DNA of 64,000 nt from assembly GCF_041320705.1 (NCBI RefSeq), contig NZ_JBGGTQ010000003.1, positions 555,957 to 619,956 on the forward strand, read 5' to 3'. How positions within the stretch are numbered: the stretch's first letter is position 1; each line of letters starts with the position of its first letter. This document shows, in pieces, positions 8,374-16,583 of the stretch. The notes under the pieces were generated by a model. The model did no database searches, was not told the DNA's origin, and saw only the letters and a program-made list of their open reading frames with translations. This DNA comes from Kineococcus mangrovi. GTDB taxonomy: Bacteria; Actinomycetota; Actinomycetes; Actinomycetales; Kineococcaceae. The translations under genes were made by a program, and so were the position numbers.

Positions 8374-10452
8374 GTGACCGACACCACCGACATCGCCGCC
8401 ACCGGCGGTTCGTCCGAGGCGCCCGCGCGCCGCACGGGCAGCCTGTCCGCGTTGCGGCTCCCGCAGCTGCAGGCCCTGGCCTCCGAGCTGGGCATCTCCG
8501 GCACCGGGCGCATGCGCAAGGTGGACCTGCTGGCCGCCATCCGTGAGCACCAGTCCGGCACGGCGCAGCGCAGCGCCCGCACCGAGGCCCCCGCGCAGGC
8601 CGCCGCCCCGGCGGTCGAGCAGACCGGTGCGCAGCAGCCCGCCGAGCAGCCCGTCGCGCAGCAGCCCGCCGCCGAGCAGCTCCCGGTGGAGCAGCCGCCC
8701 GCCCAGGCCCCGCGCACCCGCTCGCGCCGGGCGGGTGCCCCCGCCGGTGCGCCGCCGGTCACCGCGCCGGTCCCGGACGAGCAGCCCGCCGCCCAGGCCC
8801 CCGAGGCCGACACCGCCTCCGCGACGCGCAGCGAGCCGACCCTGGACGACTTCACCCGCGGCCGCGGGGACCGTCCGGAGCGCAACGACCGGGGTGATCG
8901 GGGTGACCGGGGCGACCGGGGTGACCGGTCCGAGCGCCAGGACGACGCCCAGCCGCGCCTGTCCCGCCGCGAGCGCGCGCGCCGCGACCGCGTCCGCGAA
9001 CCCGACCAGCAGGTCGAGCTGCCCTCGATGCCCCGACGCGAGAGCGCCGAGGGCGAGTCCCGCCGCGACCGCCAGGACCGGCAGGACCGCCCCGAGCGCA
9101 CCGAGAACCGCGCCGATCGGGACGAGCGGGGTGAGCGCTCCGAGCGCGGTGAGCGCCCGCAGGCCGGGCAGAACAACGGCCCGGACGACTTCGACGGCGA
9201 CGGTGGCCGTCGCGGCCGGCGCAACCGCTACCGCGACCGCAAGGGCCGCCGCGGCGGCCGTGACGGCGGGGGTGCGCCCGAGGTCGACGAGAACGTCTCC
9301 GAGGACGACGTCCTGCTGCCCGTCGCGGGCATCCTCGACGTCCTGGACAACTACGCGTTCATCCGCACGTCGGGCTACCTCGCCGGCGCCAACGACGTCT
9401 ACGTCTCCCTCGGCCAGGTCAAGAAGAACAACCTGCGTCCCGGCGACGCCGTCACCGGCGCCGTCCGCCAGCCCCGCGAGGGCGAGCAGTCGGGGGCGCG
9501 GGCCAAGTTCAACGCCCTCGTCCGCGTCGACACCGTCAACGGCGCGCCGCCGGAGCAGGCCCGGCACCGCCCGGAGTTCACCAAGCTCACGCCGCTGTAC
9601 CCGCAGGAGCGGCTGCGCCTGGAGACCGAGCCCAACGTCCTGACCACGCGCATCATCGACCTGATGTCGCCGCTGGGGAAGGGTCAGCGCGGTCTCATCG
9701 TCGCGCCCCCGAAGGCCGGCAAGACGATGGTCATGCAGGCCATCGCCAACGCCATCACGACGAACAACCCCGAGTGCCACCTCATGGTCGTCCTCGTCGA
9801 CGAGCGGCCCGAAGAGGTCACCGACATGCAGCGGACGATCAAGGGTGAGGTCATCGCCTCCACCTTCGACCGCCCCGCGTCGGACCACACGGCCGTCGCC
9901 GAGCTCGCCATCGAGCGGGCCAAGCGCCTCGTCGAGCTCGGCAACGACGTCGTCGTGCTGCTGGACTCCCTGACCCGCCTGTCCCGCGCGTACAACATCT
10001 CGGCGCCGGCCAGCGGTCGCATCCTGTCCGGTGGTGTCGACGCCTCGGCGCTGTACCCGCCGAAGCGGTTCTTCGGCGCGGCCCGCAACGTCGAGAACGG
10101 CGGCTCGCTGACGATCCTGGCCTCGGCCCTGGTCGAGACGGGCTCCAAGGCCGACGAGGTCATCTTCGAGGAGTTCAAGGGCACCGGGAACATGGAGGTC
10201 CGCCTGTCGCGCCAGCTGGCCGACAAGCGGATCTTCCCCGCCGTCGACGTGCCGGCCTCCGGCACGCGGCGCGAGGAGATCCTCATGTCCCGCGAGGAGC
10301 TGCAGACCGTCTGGAAGCTGCGCCGCGTGGTCACCGCGCTCGACGCGCAGGCCTCCATCGAGCTGCTGCTGGACCGCCTCAAGAAGACCCGCAGCAACCT
10401 CGAGTTCCTGCACCAGGTCCAGACGTCCACCCCGCTGGTCAACAAGGACTGA
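8374..10452 (+). CDS. rho: Transcription termination factor Rho
   Basis: Hexameric RNA-dependent ATPase that ends transcription. The protein has 692 residues, far longer than the roughly 420 of enteric Rho. The difference is an insertion of about 250 residues between the N-terminal Rho_N helical domain (about 20-60) and the RNA-binding cold-shock fold. The insertion is rich in Arg, Asp, Glu, Gln and Pro and contains a RGDRGDRGDR repeat near nt 8896-8926. The ATPase core has PPKAGKT (Walker A, about 445) and VVLLDSL (Walker B, about 526). The GTG start has an excellent ribosome site (AGGGGGAAGG). Such insertions are typical of actinobacterial Rho and bind RNA. A GTG at 8176 could extend the N-terminus. 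Confidence 0.97.
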   Translation: MTDTTDIAATGGSSEAPARRTGSLSALRLPQLQALASELGISGTGRMRKVDLLAAIREHQSGTAQRSARTEAPAQAAAPAVEQTGAQQPAEQPVAQQPAAEQLPVEQPPAQAPRTRSRRAGAPAGAPPVTAPVPDEQPAAQAPEADTASATRSEPTLDDFTRGRGDRPERNDRGDRGDRGDRGDRSERQDDAQPRLSRRERARRDRVREPDQQVELPSMPRRESAEGESRRDRQDRQDRPERTENRADRDERGERSERGERPQAGQNNGPDDFDGDGGRRGRRNRYRDRKGRRGGRDGGGAPEVDENVSEDDVLLPVAGILDVLDNYAFIRTSGYLAGANDVYVSLGQVKKNNLRPGDAVTGAVRQPREGEQSGARAKFNALVRVDTVNGAPPEQARHRPEFTKLTPLYPQERLRLETEPNVLTTRIIDLMSPLGKGQRGLIVAPPKAGKTMVMQAIANAITTNNPECHLMVVLVDERPEEVTDMQRTIKGEVIASTFDRPASDHTAVAELAIERAKRLVELGNDVVVLLDSLTRLSRAYNISAPASGRILSGGVDASALYPPKRFFGAARNVENGGSLTILASALVETGSKADEVIFEEFKGTGNMEVRLSRQLADKRIFPAVDVPASGTRREEILMSREELQTVWKLRRVVTALDAQASIELLLDRLKKTRSNLEFLHQVQTSTPLVNKD

Positions 10453-10504
10453 CGGGAACAACCCGCGGGGGTCGCCGGTTGTCAACCACCGGCGGCTCCT
10501 GTGG

Positions 10505-10590
10505 GAGACTGCTTCGACACCGCAGGCACCGGCTCACGCCAGCTCGACCCAGGCGACCCGGTGCCGACTGAGCGCTTTGAGGAGAGAACC
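10505..10590 (+). promoter_or_regulatory. rpmE promoter and structured leader
   Basis: GAGACT at 10505-10510 looks like a -10 box and would give a leader of about 73 nt. The leader carries a perfect 8-bp stem, GGCACCGG (10525-10532) with CCGGTGCC (10558-10565), enclosing 25 nt with a smaller inner stem. It ends at the ribosome site GAGGAGAG. Autoregulatory L31 leader RNAs have been described in actinobacteria. Whether this is one needs a covariance-model search. Confidence 0.5.
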
Positions 10591-10806
10591 GTGAAGGCTG
10601 GCATCCACCCGGACTACGTCGAGACCCAGGTCACCTGCACCTGCGGCGCGACGTTCACCACCCGCAGCACCGAGAAGAGCGGGGAGATGCGCGCCGACGT
10701 GTGCAGCGCCTGCCACCCGTTCTACACCGGCAAGCAGAAGATCCTGGACACCGGTGGCCGCGTGGCCCGCTTCCAGCAGCGCTACGGCAAGAAGACCGCC
10801 AAGTAG
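10591..10806 (+). CDS. rpmE: Ribosomal protein bL31
   Basis: Component of the large ribosomal subunit at the subunit bridge. It has 71 residues, the standard length, starting [19 protein letters not shown]. Four cysteines in the pattern CTCG and CSACH mark the zinc-binding C+ form. Zinc-replete cells use this form, and many bacteria swap it for a cysteine-free paralogue under zinc starvation. The GTG start has GGAGAG 5-6 nt upstream. It sits between rho and prfA, a common order in Gram-positive bacteria. Confidence 0.97.
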   Translation: MKAGIHPDYVETQVTCTCGATFTTRSTEKSGEMRADVCSACHPFYTGKQKILDTGGRVARFQQRYGKKTAK

Positions 10807-10814
10807 TCCGCTCC

Positions 10815-10858
10815 CAGCGCCGGTCCCACCGCCCTCCGGGGTGGCGGGGCCGGCGCTG
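10815..10858 (+). terminator. Hairpin behind rpmE
   Basis: A perfect 9-bp outer stem (CAGCGCCGG 10815-10823 with CCGGCGCTG 10850-10858) encloses a smaller CCACC/GGTGG stem and lies 9 nt after the rpmE stop. No T-run follows. It may end rpmE transcription or only attenuate reading into prfA. Confidence 0.55.
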
Positions 10859-10893
10859 TCGCGTTCCCGCCACCTCGCCCCCAGGAGCCCTGA

Positions 10894-11955
10894 GTGTTCG
10901 AGACCGTCCAGCCGCTGCTCGACGAGCACGCCGAGCTCGAACGCCGCCTGGGTGACCCCGCCGTCCACGCCGACGCGGGTCTGGCCAGGCGCCTGGGCCG
11001 GCGCTACGCGGAGCTGCAGCAGGTCGTCGAGGCGCACACCGCCTGGCGCACGGCCGTCGACGACGCCGAGGCGGCCCGCGAGCTGGCCGCGGAGGACCCC
11101 GGCTTCGCCGCCGAGCTGCCCGCGCTGGAGGAGGCCGCCGCGGCGGCGGGGGAGCGGTTGCGCCGGGTCCTGCTGCCGCGCGACCCCGACGACGCGCGCG
11201 ACGTGATCCTCGAGGTGAAGGCGGGTGAGGGCGGGCAGGAGTCCGCCCTCTTCGCCGGCGACCTGCTGCGGATGTACCTGCGCTACGCCGAGCAGCGCGG
11301 CTGGGCGACCGAGCTGCTCGACGCCACCCCCAGCGACCTCGGCGGGTACAAGGACGTGTCGGTGGCCGTGAAGAGCCGCGCCGCCGCGGCCGAGGGCGTC
11401 TGGCACCGGCTGAAGTACGAGGGCGGCGTGCACCGCGTCCAGCGGGTGCCCGTCACCGAGTCCCAGGGTCGCGTCCACACGTCCGCCGTCGGCGTCCTCG
11501 TGGTGCCCGAGGCCGAGGAGGTCGAGGTGGACCTCGACCCGAACGACCTGCGGGTCGACGTCTTCCGCTCCTCCGGACCCGGTGGCCAGAGCGTCAACAC
11601 CACCGACTCCGCCGTCCGCATCACCCACCTGCCCACCGGCATCGTCGCCAGCTGCCAGAACGAGAAGTCCCAGCTGCAGAACAAGGAGCAGGCGCTGCGC
11701 ATCCTGCGCGCGCGGCTGCACGCGGTGGCGCAGGAGGCCGCGGACGCGCAGGCGTCGGCTGCCCGCCGCTCCCAGGTGCGCACGGTCGACCGCTCCGAGC
11801 GGATCCGCACCTACAACTACGGCGAGAACCGCATCGCCGACCACCGCACCGGCTTCAAGGCCTACAACCTCGACACCGTGCTCGACGGCGAGCTCGACCC
11901 CGTCATCCAGTCCGCGATCGACGCCGACGAGGCCGCTCAGCTCGCCGCCCACTGA
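10894..11955 (+). CDS. prfA: Peptide chain release factor 1
   Basis: Recognises UAA and UAG stop codons and triggers peptide release. It has 353 residues, normal length. The catalytic GGQ tripeptide is in [14 protein letters not shown] (about 230-232), and the RF1-type recognition loop is [10 protein letters not shown] (Pro-Val-Thr, the PxT tripeptide). The GGQ glutamine is the methylation target of PrmC, encoded about 1.7 kb downstream. Two unrelated genes lie between them. The GTG start has CAGGAG upstream. Confidence 0.97.
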   Translation: MFETVQPLLDEHAELERRLGDPAVHADAGLARRLGRRYAELQQVVEAHTAWRTAVDDAEAARELAAEDPGFAAELPALEEAAAAAGERLRRVLLPRDPDDARDVILEVKAGEGGQESALFAGDLLRMYLRYAEQRGWATELLDATPSDLGGYKDVSVAVKSRAAAAEGVWHRLKYEGGVHRVQRVPVTESQGRVHTSAVGVLVVPEAEEVEVDLDPNDLRVDVFRSSGPGGQSVNTTDSAVRITHLPTGIVASCQNEKSQLQNKEQALRILRARLHAVAQEAADAQASAARRSQVRTVDRSERIRTYNYGENRIADHRTGFKAYNLDTVLDGELDPVIQSAIDADEAAQLAAH

Positions 11956-11996
11956 TCCGTCCCCGTCCTGCGCGCACGGGAGACACGACGGGGATG

Positions 11997-12023
11997 CGTA
12001 GCTACTACGGATGTGCGTAGGAT
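11997..12023 (+). promoter_or_regulatory. Operator-like repeats over the regulator promoter
   Basis: The pentamer CGTAG occurs at 11997-12001, inverted as CTACG at 12005-12009, and again as CGTAG at 12016-12020. The last copy overlaps a -10-like TAGGAT (12018-12023) that lies 6 nt before the GTG at 12030. This layout would suit autorepression by the winged-helix protein encoded just downstream. Confidence 0.5.
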
Positions 12024-12029
12024 CGACGG

Positions 12030-12515
12030 GTGGACGAGGAACGGTGGGCCCTCCTCGAGAAGCGCCTCGCCGCGCTCGAGGCCCGCGTCGCCGACGGGGC
12101 GGACCCGCGGGACGACGACCGGTTCTGGGCGCTGCGGGAGCTGAAGCGGCAGGCGGAGGGACGTTCGCACGTCCTCTTCACCGGCAGCGTGACGCTGCCG
12201 ACGGGGGCGTCCTTCGAGTGGCAGGAGACCGTCGAGGTCTCCTCGATGCTGCAGGCCGACCCGACGCAGGCCGTCGCCGCGCTGTCCGCGCTGGCCCACC
12301 CGGTCCGGCTGCAGCTGCTGCACAAGGTGCTGCACGGCCGGCACACCGTCCCCGAGCTCGGGGAGGGCCTCGGCACCTCCGGGCAGCTCTACCACCACCT
12401 GCGCCAGCTCGTCGCCGAAGGCTGGCTGACCACGTCCGGCCGGGGTCGCTACGACGTCCCGGCCGAGCGCGTGGTGCCGTTCCTGACCCTGCTCGCCGCC
12501 GCTGGACTGAGGTGA
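12030..12515 (+). CDS. ArsR-like winged-helix transcriptional regulator
   Basis: DNA-binding protein of 161 residues with a helix-turn-helix of the ArsR/HTH_20 type in the C-terminal half (about residues 85-150: ALAHPVRLQLLHKVL, then VPELGEGLGTSGQLYHHLR as the recognition region). The N-terminal 80 residues are charged and may dimerise or sense a ligand. No cysteine metal-binding motif is visible, so metal sensing is unlikely. The start GTG lies 6 nt behind a -10-like hexamer and beside inverted repeats. The stop overlaps the start of the serine hydrolase gene (GTGA), so the two form an operon, and the regulator probably controls that hydrolase and itself. Confidence 0.8.
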   Translation: MDEERWALLEKRLAALEARVADGADPRDDDRFWALRELKRQAEGRSHVLFTGSVTLPTGASFEWQETVEVSSMLQADPTQAVAALSALAHPVRLQLLHKVLHGRHTVPELGEGLGTSGQLYHHLRQLVAEGWLTTSGRGRYDVPAERVVPFLTLLAAAGLR

Positions 12516-13630
12516 TCGCGTTGCCCGCCGACCCGTTCCGATCCGCACTGCGCACGAGCGGCCTGCTCGCCGTCCTCACGGCCGCGGTCCTCGCCCTCAC
12601 CGGGGCAGCCGCGCCGGCCCCGCCGGCACCGTCCGCCGACACCACCGGGGACCCGGTCCTCGCCGCCCGGCTGCGCGCGGCCACGGCGGACCTGGCGGGC
12701 CAGGGGTTCGCCGTGGCCGCCGGCGACGCCACCGGCGGCACGTCCGCGGCCATCGGGACCGCCGCCCCCGGGCGGGCGCTGACGGCCGCCACGCCGCAGG
12801 AGATCGGTTCGGTGACCAAGGGGCTCACCGGTCTGCTCCTCGCCGACGCCGTCGAGCGCGGGGAGGTCGCCCCCACCACGACGCTCGGGGACGTCCACCC
12901 GTGGCTGTCCGGGCCCCTCGCCTCCACGACGCTGGAGGAGCTGGCCACGCACACGTCCGGGTTGCCGCGGCTCAGCACGCGGGCCGCCCTCGCCGCGCCG
13001 ATCACCGCTCTCACCTACGGGAATCCGTACCGGTGGGACACCCCGGAGAACCTGCTGCGCGACGCCGCGTGGACGCCCCTGCGCGGACCGCGGGGCGAGT
13101 TCGCCTACTCCAACCTCGGCTACGCACTGCTGGGCAACGCCCTCGCGCAGCGGCTGGGGCAGCCCTACCCGCAGCTGCTGCGCGAGCGCGTCCTGGACCC
13201 GCTCGGCACGACCGCGACGGAGGCGGCGCCGGACCCGCTGCCCGCCGGACGGGCTCGCGAGCTGGGTCCGGACGGCCGGCCCAGCACCCCCTGGCGCTCC
13301 AGCGGCAGCACCCCGGCGGGCACCGGGGTCTACTCCACGGCCGAGGACCTGGGCGAGCTGGCGGCAGCCGTGGCGCGGGGTGACGTGCCCGGGGCCCGCG
13401 CCCTCGACGCGGTGGTGCAGACCCCCGGGGCGGGGGTGGGCTGGGGCTGGCTGTCCGCCGAGCTCGCGGGACGGACCGTGGTCGGCGTCAACGGCGCGAC
13501 GACCGGGGTGCGCACGTCCGTGTGGGCCGTCCCGGCGACGGGGCGGTGGGTCGCCGTCACCTCACCGAGCGGTGGCACGGGGGAGGCGGACACGCAGACC
13601 GTGGCGTTCCGGCTGCTCGGGCTGGCCTAG
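12512..13630 (+). CDS. Secreted beta-lactamase-fold serine hydrolase
   Basis: Class C beta-lactamase/DD-peptidase fold protein of 372 residues. The first 35 residues look like a signal peptide (basic start, then LLAVLTAAVLALTGAAA). The catalytic SxxK motif is SVTK (S100), and the YxN motif is YSN near residue 200. The third motif, normally KTG or HxG, is not obvious and is perhaps replaced by VNGATTG near the end. Substrate unknown: it could be a carboxypeptidase, esterase or lactamase relative. It overlaps the upstream regulator gene by 4 nt, with GACTGAGG as a ribosome site. Confidence 0.8.
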   Translation: MIALPADPFRSALRTSGLLAVLTAAVLALTGAAAPAPPAPSADTTGDPVLAARLRAATADLAGQGFAVAAGDATGGTSAAIGTAAPGRALTAATPQEIGSVTKGLTGLLLADAVERGEVAPTTTLGDVHPWLSGPLASTTLEELATHTSGLPRLSTRAALAAPITALTYGNPYRWDTPENLLRDAAWTPLRGPRGEFAYSNLGYALLGNALAQRLGQPYPQLLRERVLDPLGTTATEAAPDPLPAGRARELGPDGRPSTPWRSSGSTPAGTGVYSTAEDLGELAAAVARGDVPGARALDAVVQTPGAGVGWGWLSAELAGRTVVGVNGATTGVRTSVWAVPATGRWVAVTSPSGGTGEADTQTVAFRLLGLA

Positions 13631-13633
13631 CCT
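13628..13633 (+). promoter_or_regulatory. Candidate -10 box of prmC (leaderless)
   Basis: TAGCCT includes the stop codon of the serine hydrolase gene and lies 6 nt before the prmC GTG. No ribosome site is seen. Confidence 0.45.
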
Positions 13634-13639
13634 GCGCGG

Positions 13640-14485
13640 GTGGTCACCGCGCGTCAGCTGCTCGTCGAGGCCGGGCGGCGGCTCGCCGAGGCCGGCGTCC
13701 CCACCCCCGCTGCGGACGCCGAGGCGCTCCTCGCGCACGCGCTGGGCGTCACCCGCTCCCGGCTCGGGGTGCTCGCCGCCCTGGGGGACCCGGTGGAGGC
13801 GGGGGCTTTCGCCGACCTGCTCGACCAGCGCGCGGCGCGGGTGCCGTTGCAGCACCTCACGGGCCGCGCCGGGTTCCGCTCGCTGGAGCTGCGGGTCGGC
13901 CCCGGCGTCTTCGTCCCCCGGCCCGAGACCGAGACCGTCGCCGGCCTGGCGGTCGCCGAGGCGCAGCGGCTGACCGACCCCGTCGTCGTCGACCTCTGCA
14001 CCGGGTCCGGGGCCATCGCCCTGGCGGTGGCGACGGAGGTCCCCTCCGCGCGCGTGCACGCCGTCGAGCTGGACCCGATGGCGCACGCCTGGGCCCGGCG
14101 CAACGTCGACGACCTCTCACCCTCGGTCGACCTGCGGCTCGGTGACGCCGCCACGGCGTTCGCCGACCTCGACGGGACCGTCGACGTCGTGGTCAGCAAC
14201 CCGCCCTACGTCCCGCCGGGTGCGGTGCCCGTGGACCCGGAGGTGGCCCGCCACGACCCCGAGGTCGCGCTGTACGGCCTGGGCGACGACGGTCTGCAGG
14301 TGCCGCGCCGCGTCGTCGCCACGGCGGCGCGCTTGTTGAGGCCGGGGGGCTGCGTGGTCGTCGAGCACGCCGAGGTGCAGGAACGCTCGGCCCGGGCGAT
14401 GTTCGCGGCCGGGACGTGGACGGACGTCGAGAGCCACCGCGACCTGACCGACCGTCCCCGGGCGACCACGGCCCGCCGTCGCTGA
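13640..14485 (+). CDS. prmC: Release factor glutamine methyltransferase
   Basis: S-adenosylmethionine-dependent enzyme that N5-methylates the GGQ glutamine of release factors. It has 281 residues. An N-terminal helical substrate domain (about 1-80) is followed by the Rossmann methyltransferase fold, with the SAM loop DLCTGSGAIALAVA and the catalytic NPPY motif (SNPPYVPPG, about residue 187) that holds the glutamine amide. The GTG start directly follows the -10-like TAGCCT. Its substrate prfA is encoded about 1.7 kb upstream. Confidence 0.95.
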   Translation: MVTARQLLVEAGRRLAEAGVPTPAADAEALLAHALGVTRSRLGVLAALGDPVEAGAFADLLDQRAARVPLQHLTGRAGFRSLELRVGPGVFVPRPETETVAGLAVAEAQRLTDPVVVDLCTGSGAIALAVATEVPSARVHAVELDPMAHAWARRNVDDLSPSVDLRLGDAATAFADLDGTVDVVVSNPPYVPPGAVPVDPEVARHDPEVALYGLGDDGLQVPRRVVATAARLLRPGGCVVVEHAEVQERSARAMFAAGTWTDVESHRDLTDRPRATTARRR

Positions 14486-14528
14486 CGCGCCGACGCACGG
14501 CTGCCGTTCCGCGCCGGCCCGTCGGTGG

Positions 14529-14534
14529 GAGACT
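14529..14534 (+). promoter_or_regulatory. Candidate -10 box of the Sua5/TsaC gene
   Basis: GAGACT lies 8 nt before the GTG at 14543. The surrounding GTGGGAGACT is identical to the sequence at 10501-10510 in front of rpmE. Confidence 0.4.
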
Positions 14535-14542
14535 CTTGCCCC

Positions 14543-15262
14543 GTGAGACCCCCGTTCGACTGCGCCGACCCCGTCACCCGCGACCGCGGCCTGTCCGCCG
14601 CGCACAACGCGATCAAGCGCGGTGAGGTCGTCGTCCTGCCGACCGACACCGTCTACGGCATCGGTGCGGACGCCTTCAACCCCGCCGCGGTCCAGCGCCT
14701 GCTCGAGGCCAAGGGCCGCGGGCGGGAGATGCCGCCGCCGGTCCTCGTGCCCGAGGTCCGCACGATCGACGGACTGGCCAGCTCGATCCCCTTCGCGGTC
14801 CGCGAGCTCGTCGACGCGTTCTGGCCCGGCGCGCTGACCATCGTGTGCCGGGCCCAGCCGTCGCTGACGTGGGACCTGGGGGAGACGAACGGGACGGTCG
14901 CCCTGCGCATGCCGCTGCACCCCGTGGCGTTGGAACTGCTCGGGCGCACCGGCCCGATGGCGGTCTCCAGCGCCAACAAGTCCGGGCAGCGCGCGGCCAC
15001 CCTCGCCGAGGAGGCCGTCGAGCAGCTCGGGGAGTCGGTCCGCGTCTACCTCGACGCCGGCGCCAGCCCCCAGGGCGCACCCTCCACCATCGTCGACGCC
15101 TCCGACGGCCCGCTGCGCGTCCTGCGCGTGGGGGCGATCAGCGAGGCCGAGCTGCGCGCGGCCGTCCCGGACGGCTGGGCCGAACCGGACCGGCCCGACG
15201 ACCGACCCGCCGGGTCCGCGCCGGAGCAGGAGTCCGGGACGGCGCCGCTCACCAGCGGATGA
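14543..15262 (+). CDS. L-threonylcarbamoyladenylate synthase (Sua5/TsaC/YwlC family)
   Basis: Makes threonylcarbamoyl-AMP from threonine, bicarbonate and ATP, the first step of the t6A37 modification of ANN-decoding tRNAs. The protein has 239 residues and is a single YrdC-like domain, without the C-terminal Sua5 domain. Family motifs include LPTDTVYGIGADAF, the basic KGRGREMPPPVLV segment and SSANKSGQ. The last 30 residues are polar and probably disordered. The start GTG follows a -10-like GAGACT by 8 nt; an earlier in-frame GTG at 14525 is less likely. The stop overlaps the next gene (ATGA), a typical actinobacterial neighbour order with prmC upstream. Confidence 0.93.
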   Translation: MRPPFDCADPVTRDRGLSAAHNAIKRGEVVVLPTDTVYGIGADAFNPAAVQRLLEAKGRGREMPPPVLVPEVRTIDGLASSIPFAVRELVDAFWPGALTIVCRAQPSLTWDLGETNGTVALRMPLHPVALELLGRTGPMAVSSANKSGQRAATLAEEAVEQLGESVRVYLDAGASPQGAPSTIVDASDGPLRVLRVGAISEAELRAAVPDGWAEPDRPDDRPAGSAPEQESGTAPLTSG

Positions 15263-16434
15263 GGGCCTATCTCCTCGTCATCGTCGTGGCCGCGGCCGTG
15301 ACGTACCTGACGACGCCGCTCGTGCGGCGCCTCGCCCAGCGCGTCGGGGCCGTGACCCCGTTGCGGGACCGGGACGTGCACACCGTCCCGATCCCGCGCC
15401 TCGGCGGGCTGGCGATGCTCCTGGGGATGGGGGCCGCGCTGGTCGTGGCCAGCCGCATCCCGTTCCTGTCCCGGGTGTTCGACACCGACCCCGGCCCCCT
15501 GTGGGTGCTGGTCGGCGCCGCGGTGGTCGTCGCCGTCGGGGTCGCCGACGACATCGTCCAGCTCGACGCCGTCACCAAGCTGGCCGGTCAGGTGCTCGCC
15601 GCGGGGATCATGGGCTGGCAGGGGGTGAGCCTGCTGCAACTGCCCATCGGCGGGGTCACGCTGCTGTCCGGGCGCACCATGATGATCATCACGATCCTCG
15701 TCGTGCTCGTGTCGGTGAACGCCGTGAACTTCGTCGACGGCCTCGACGGCCTCGCCGCGGGCATCGTCGGCATCGGCGCCACCGCCTTCTTCGGCTACTC
15801 CTACGCGCTGCAGCGGGGGAGCGTGCCGGACGACTTCTCCTCCCTCGCCACGCTCATCGCCGCCATCACCGTCGGGGTGTGCCTGGGGTTCCTGCCGCAC
15901 AACTTCCACCCGGCGCGCGTCTTCATGGGCGACTCCGGGTCGATGCTGCTCGGGCTGCTGATGGCCAGCTCGACGATCGCGGCGACGAGCACCGTCGACC
16001 CCACGACGGTCGAGAACGAGCAGATCGCTCCGGCCTTCTTCCCGCTGCTGCTGCCGATCGCCGTCCTGCTCGTGCCGTTCAGCGACATGCTGCTGGCCGT
16101 CGTGCGCCGGACGCGAGCGGGCAAGGCCTTCTGGCACCCCGACAAGAAGCACCTGCACCACCGCCTCCTGCAGATCGGCCACTCCCACCGGGTGGCCGTC
16201 CTGACCATGTACTCCTGGGCGGCCTTCCTGAGCTTCGGTGCCGCGACCTCGGCGTTCCTGCCGCTGCCTCAGGCGCTCGCCGTCGCCTTCGGTGCCGGGT
16301 GCCTCGTGCTCGCCCTGACCTTCCTGCCGCTGTACTGGCGGCGGAAGCGGCCGGTGGTGGACCCCGGCCCGGGTGAGCAGGACACTGCGCAGCGTGGCTC
16401 CCTCGGGGCCCCGACTGAGACGTCGCGCACATGA
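15259..16434 (+). CDS. Polyprenyl-phosphate N-acetylaminosugar phosphotransferase (WecA/TagO family)
   Basis: Integral membrane enzyme that transfers an aminosugar-1-phosphate from a UDP-sugar to undecaprenyl phosphate, starting a cell-wall glycopolymer. It has 391 residues with about ten hydrophobic segments. Signatures are VADDIVQL (about residue 95), NAVNFVDGLDGLAAG (about 153), MGDSGSMLLG and the histidine-rich cytoplasmic loop KKHLHHRLLQIGHSH. The last motif places it with WecA/TagO/RgpG and not MraY. The ATG overlaps the upstream stop (ATGA). It is the last gene before the atp operon, as in several actinomycetes. Confidence 0.92.
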   Translation: MRAYLLVIVVAAAVTYLTTPLVRRLAQRVGAVTPLRDRDVHTVPIPRLGGLAMLLGMGAALVVASRIPFLSRVFDTDPGPLWVLVGAAVVVAVGVADDIVQLDAVTKLAGQVLAAGIMGWQGVSLLQLPIGGVTLLSGRTMMIITILVVLVSVNAVNFVDGLDGLAAGIVGIGATAFFGYSYALQRGSVPDDFSSLATLIAAITVGVCLGFLPHNFHPARVFMGDSGSMLLGLLMASSTIAATSTVDPTTVENEQIAPAFFPLLLPIAVLLVPFSDMLLAVVRRTRAGKAFWHPDKKHLHHRLLQIGHSHRVAVLTMYSWAAFLSFGAATSAFLPLPQALAVAFGAGCLVLALTFLPLYWRRKRPVVDPGPGEQDTAQRGSLGAPTETSRT

Positions 16435-16473
16435 GCTCAGGTCGTCCACGACGCCGCGTAGGAGGTCCCTGAG

Positions 16474-16493
16474 TTCGTGATAGCTTTCACGAA
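16474..16493 (+). promoter_or_regulatory. Palindrome framing a -10 box before the atp operon
   Basis: Perfect 7-bp arms TTCGTGA (16474-16480) and TCACGAA (16487-16493) flank exactly the hexamer TAGCTT (16481-16486). This looks like a -10 box at the centre of an operator. The start of the first atp-linked gene is 91 nt downstream. No clear -35 box is visible. Confidence 0.5.
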
Positions 16494-16583
16494 GTCTTCC
16501 CGGGGCCGCCACGCGGCCGGACCGGAACGCCGACGAGCCGAACCCTTCGGACGACCCGCCGACGAGCAGAGAGCAGACCAGCC

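Noticed and set aside
8896..8935. Short repeats in rho as a CRISPR-like or mobile element
   Set aside because: They are in-frame RGDR codon repeats inside the Rho insertion, with no spacers.
8299..10485. Long open frame antisense to rho (about 728 codons)
   Set aside because: It mirrors the codon bias of rho, has no recognisable domain, and is the usual antisense artefact of very GC-rich genes. Similar long antisense frames over argS, atpA, atpD and the GlgE genes were left out for the same reason.
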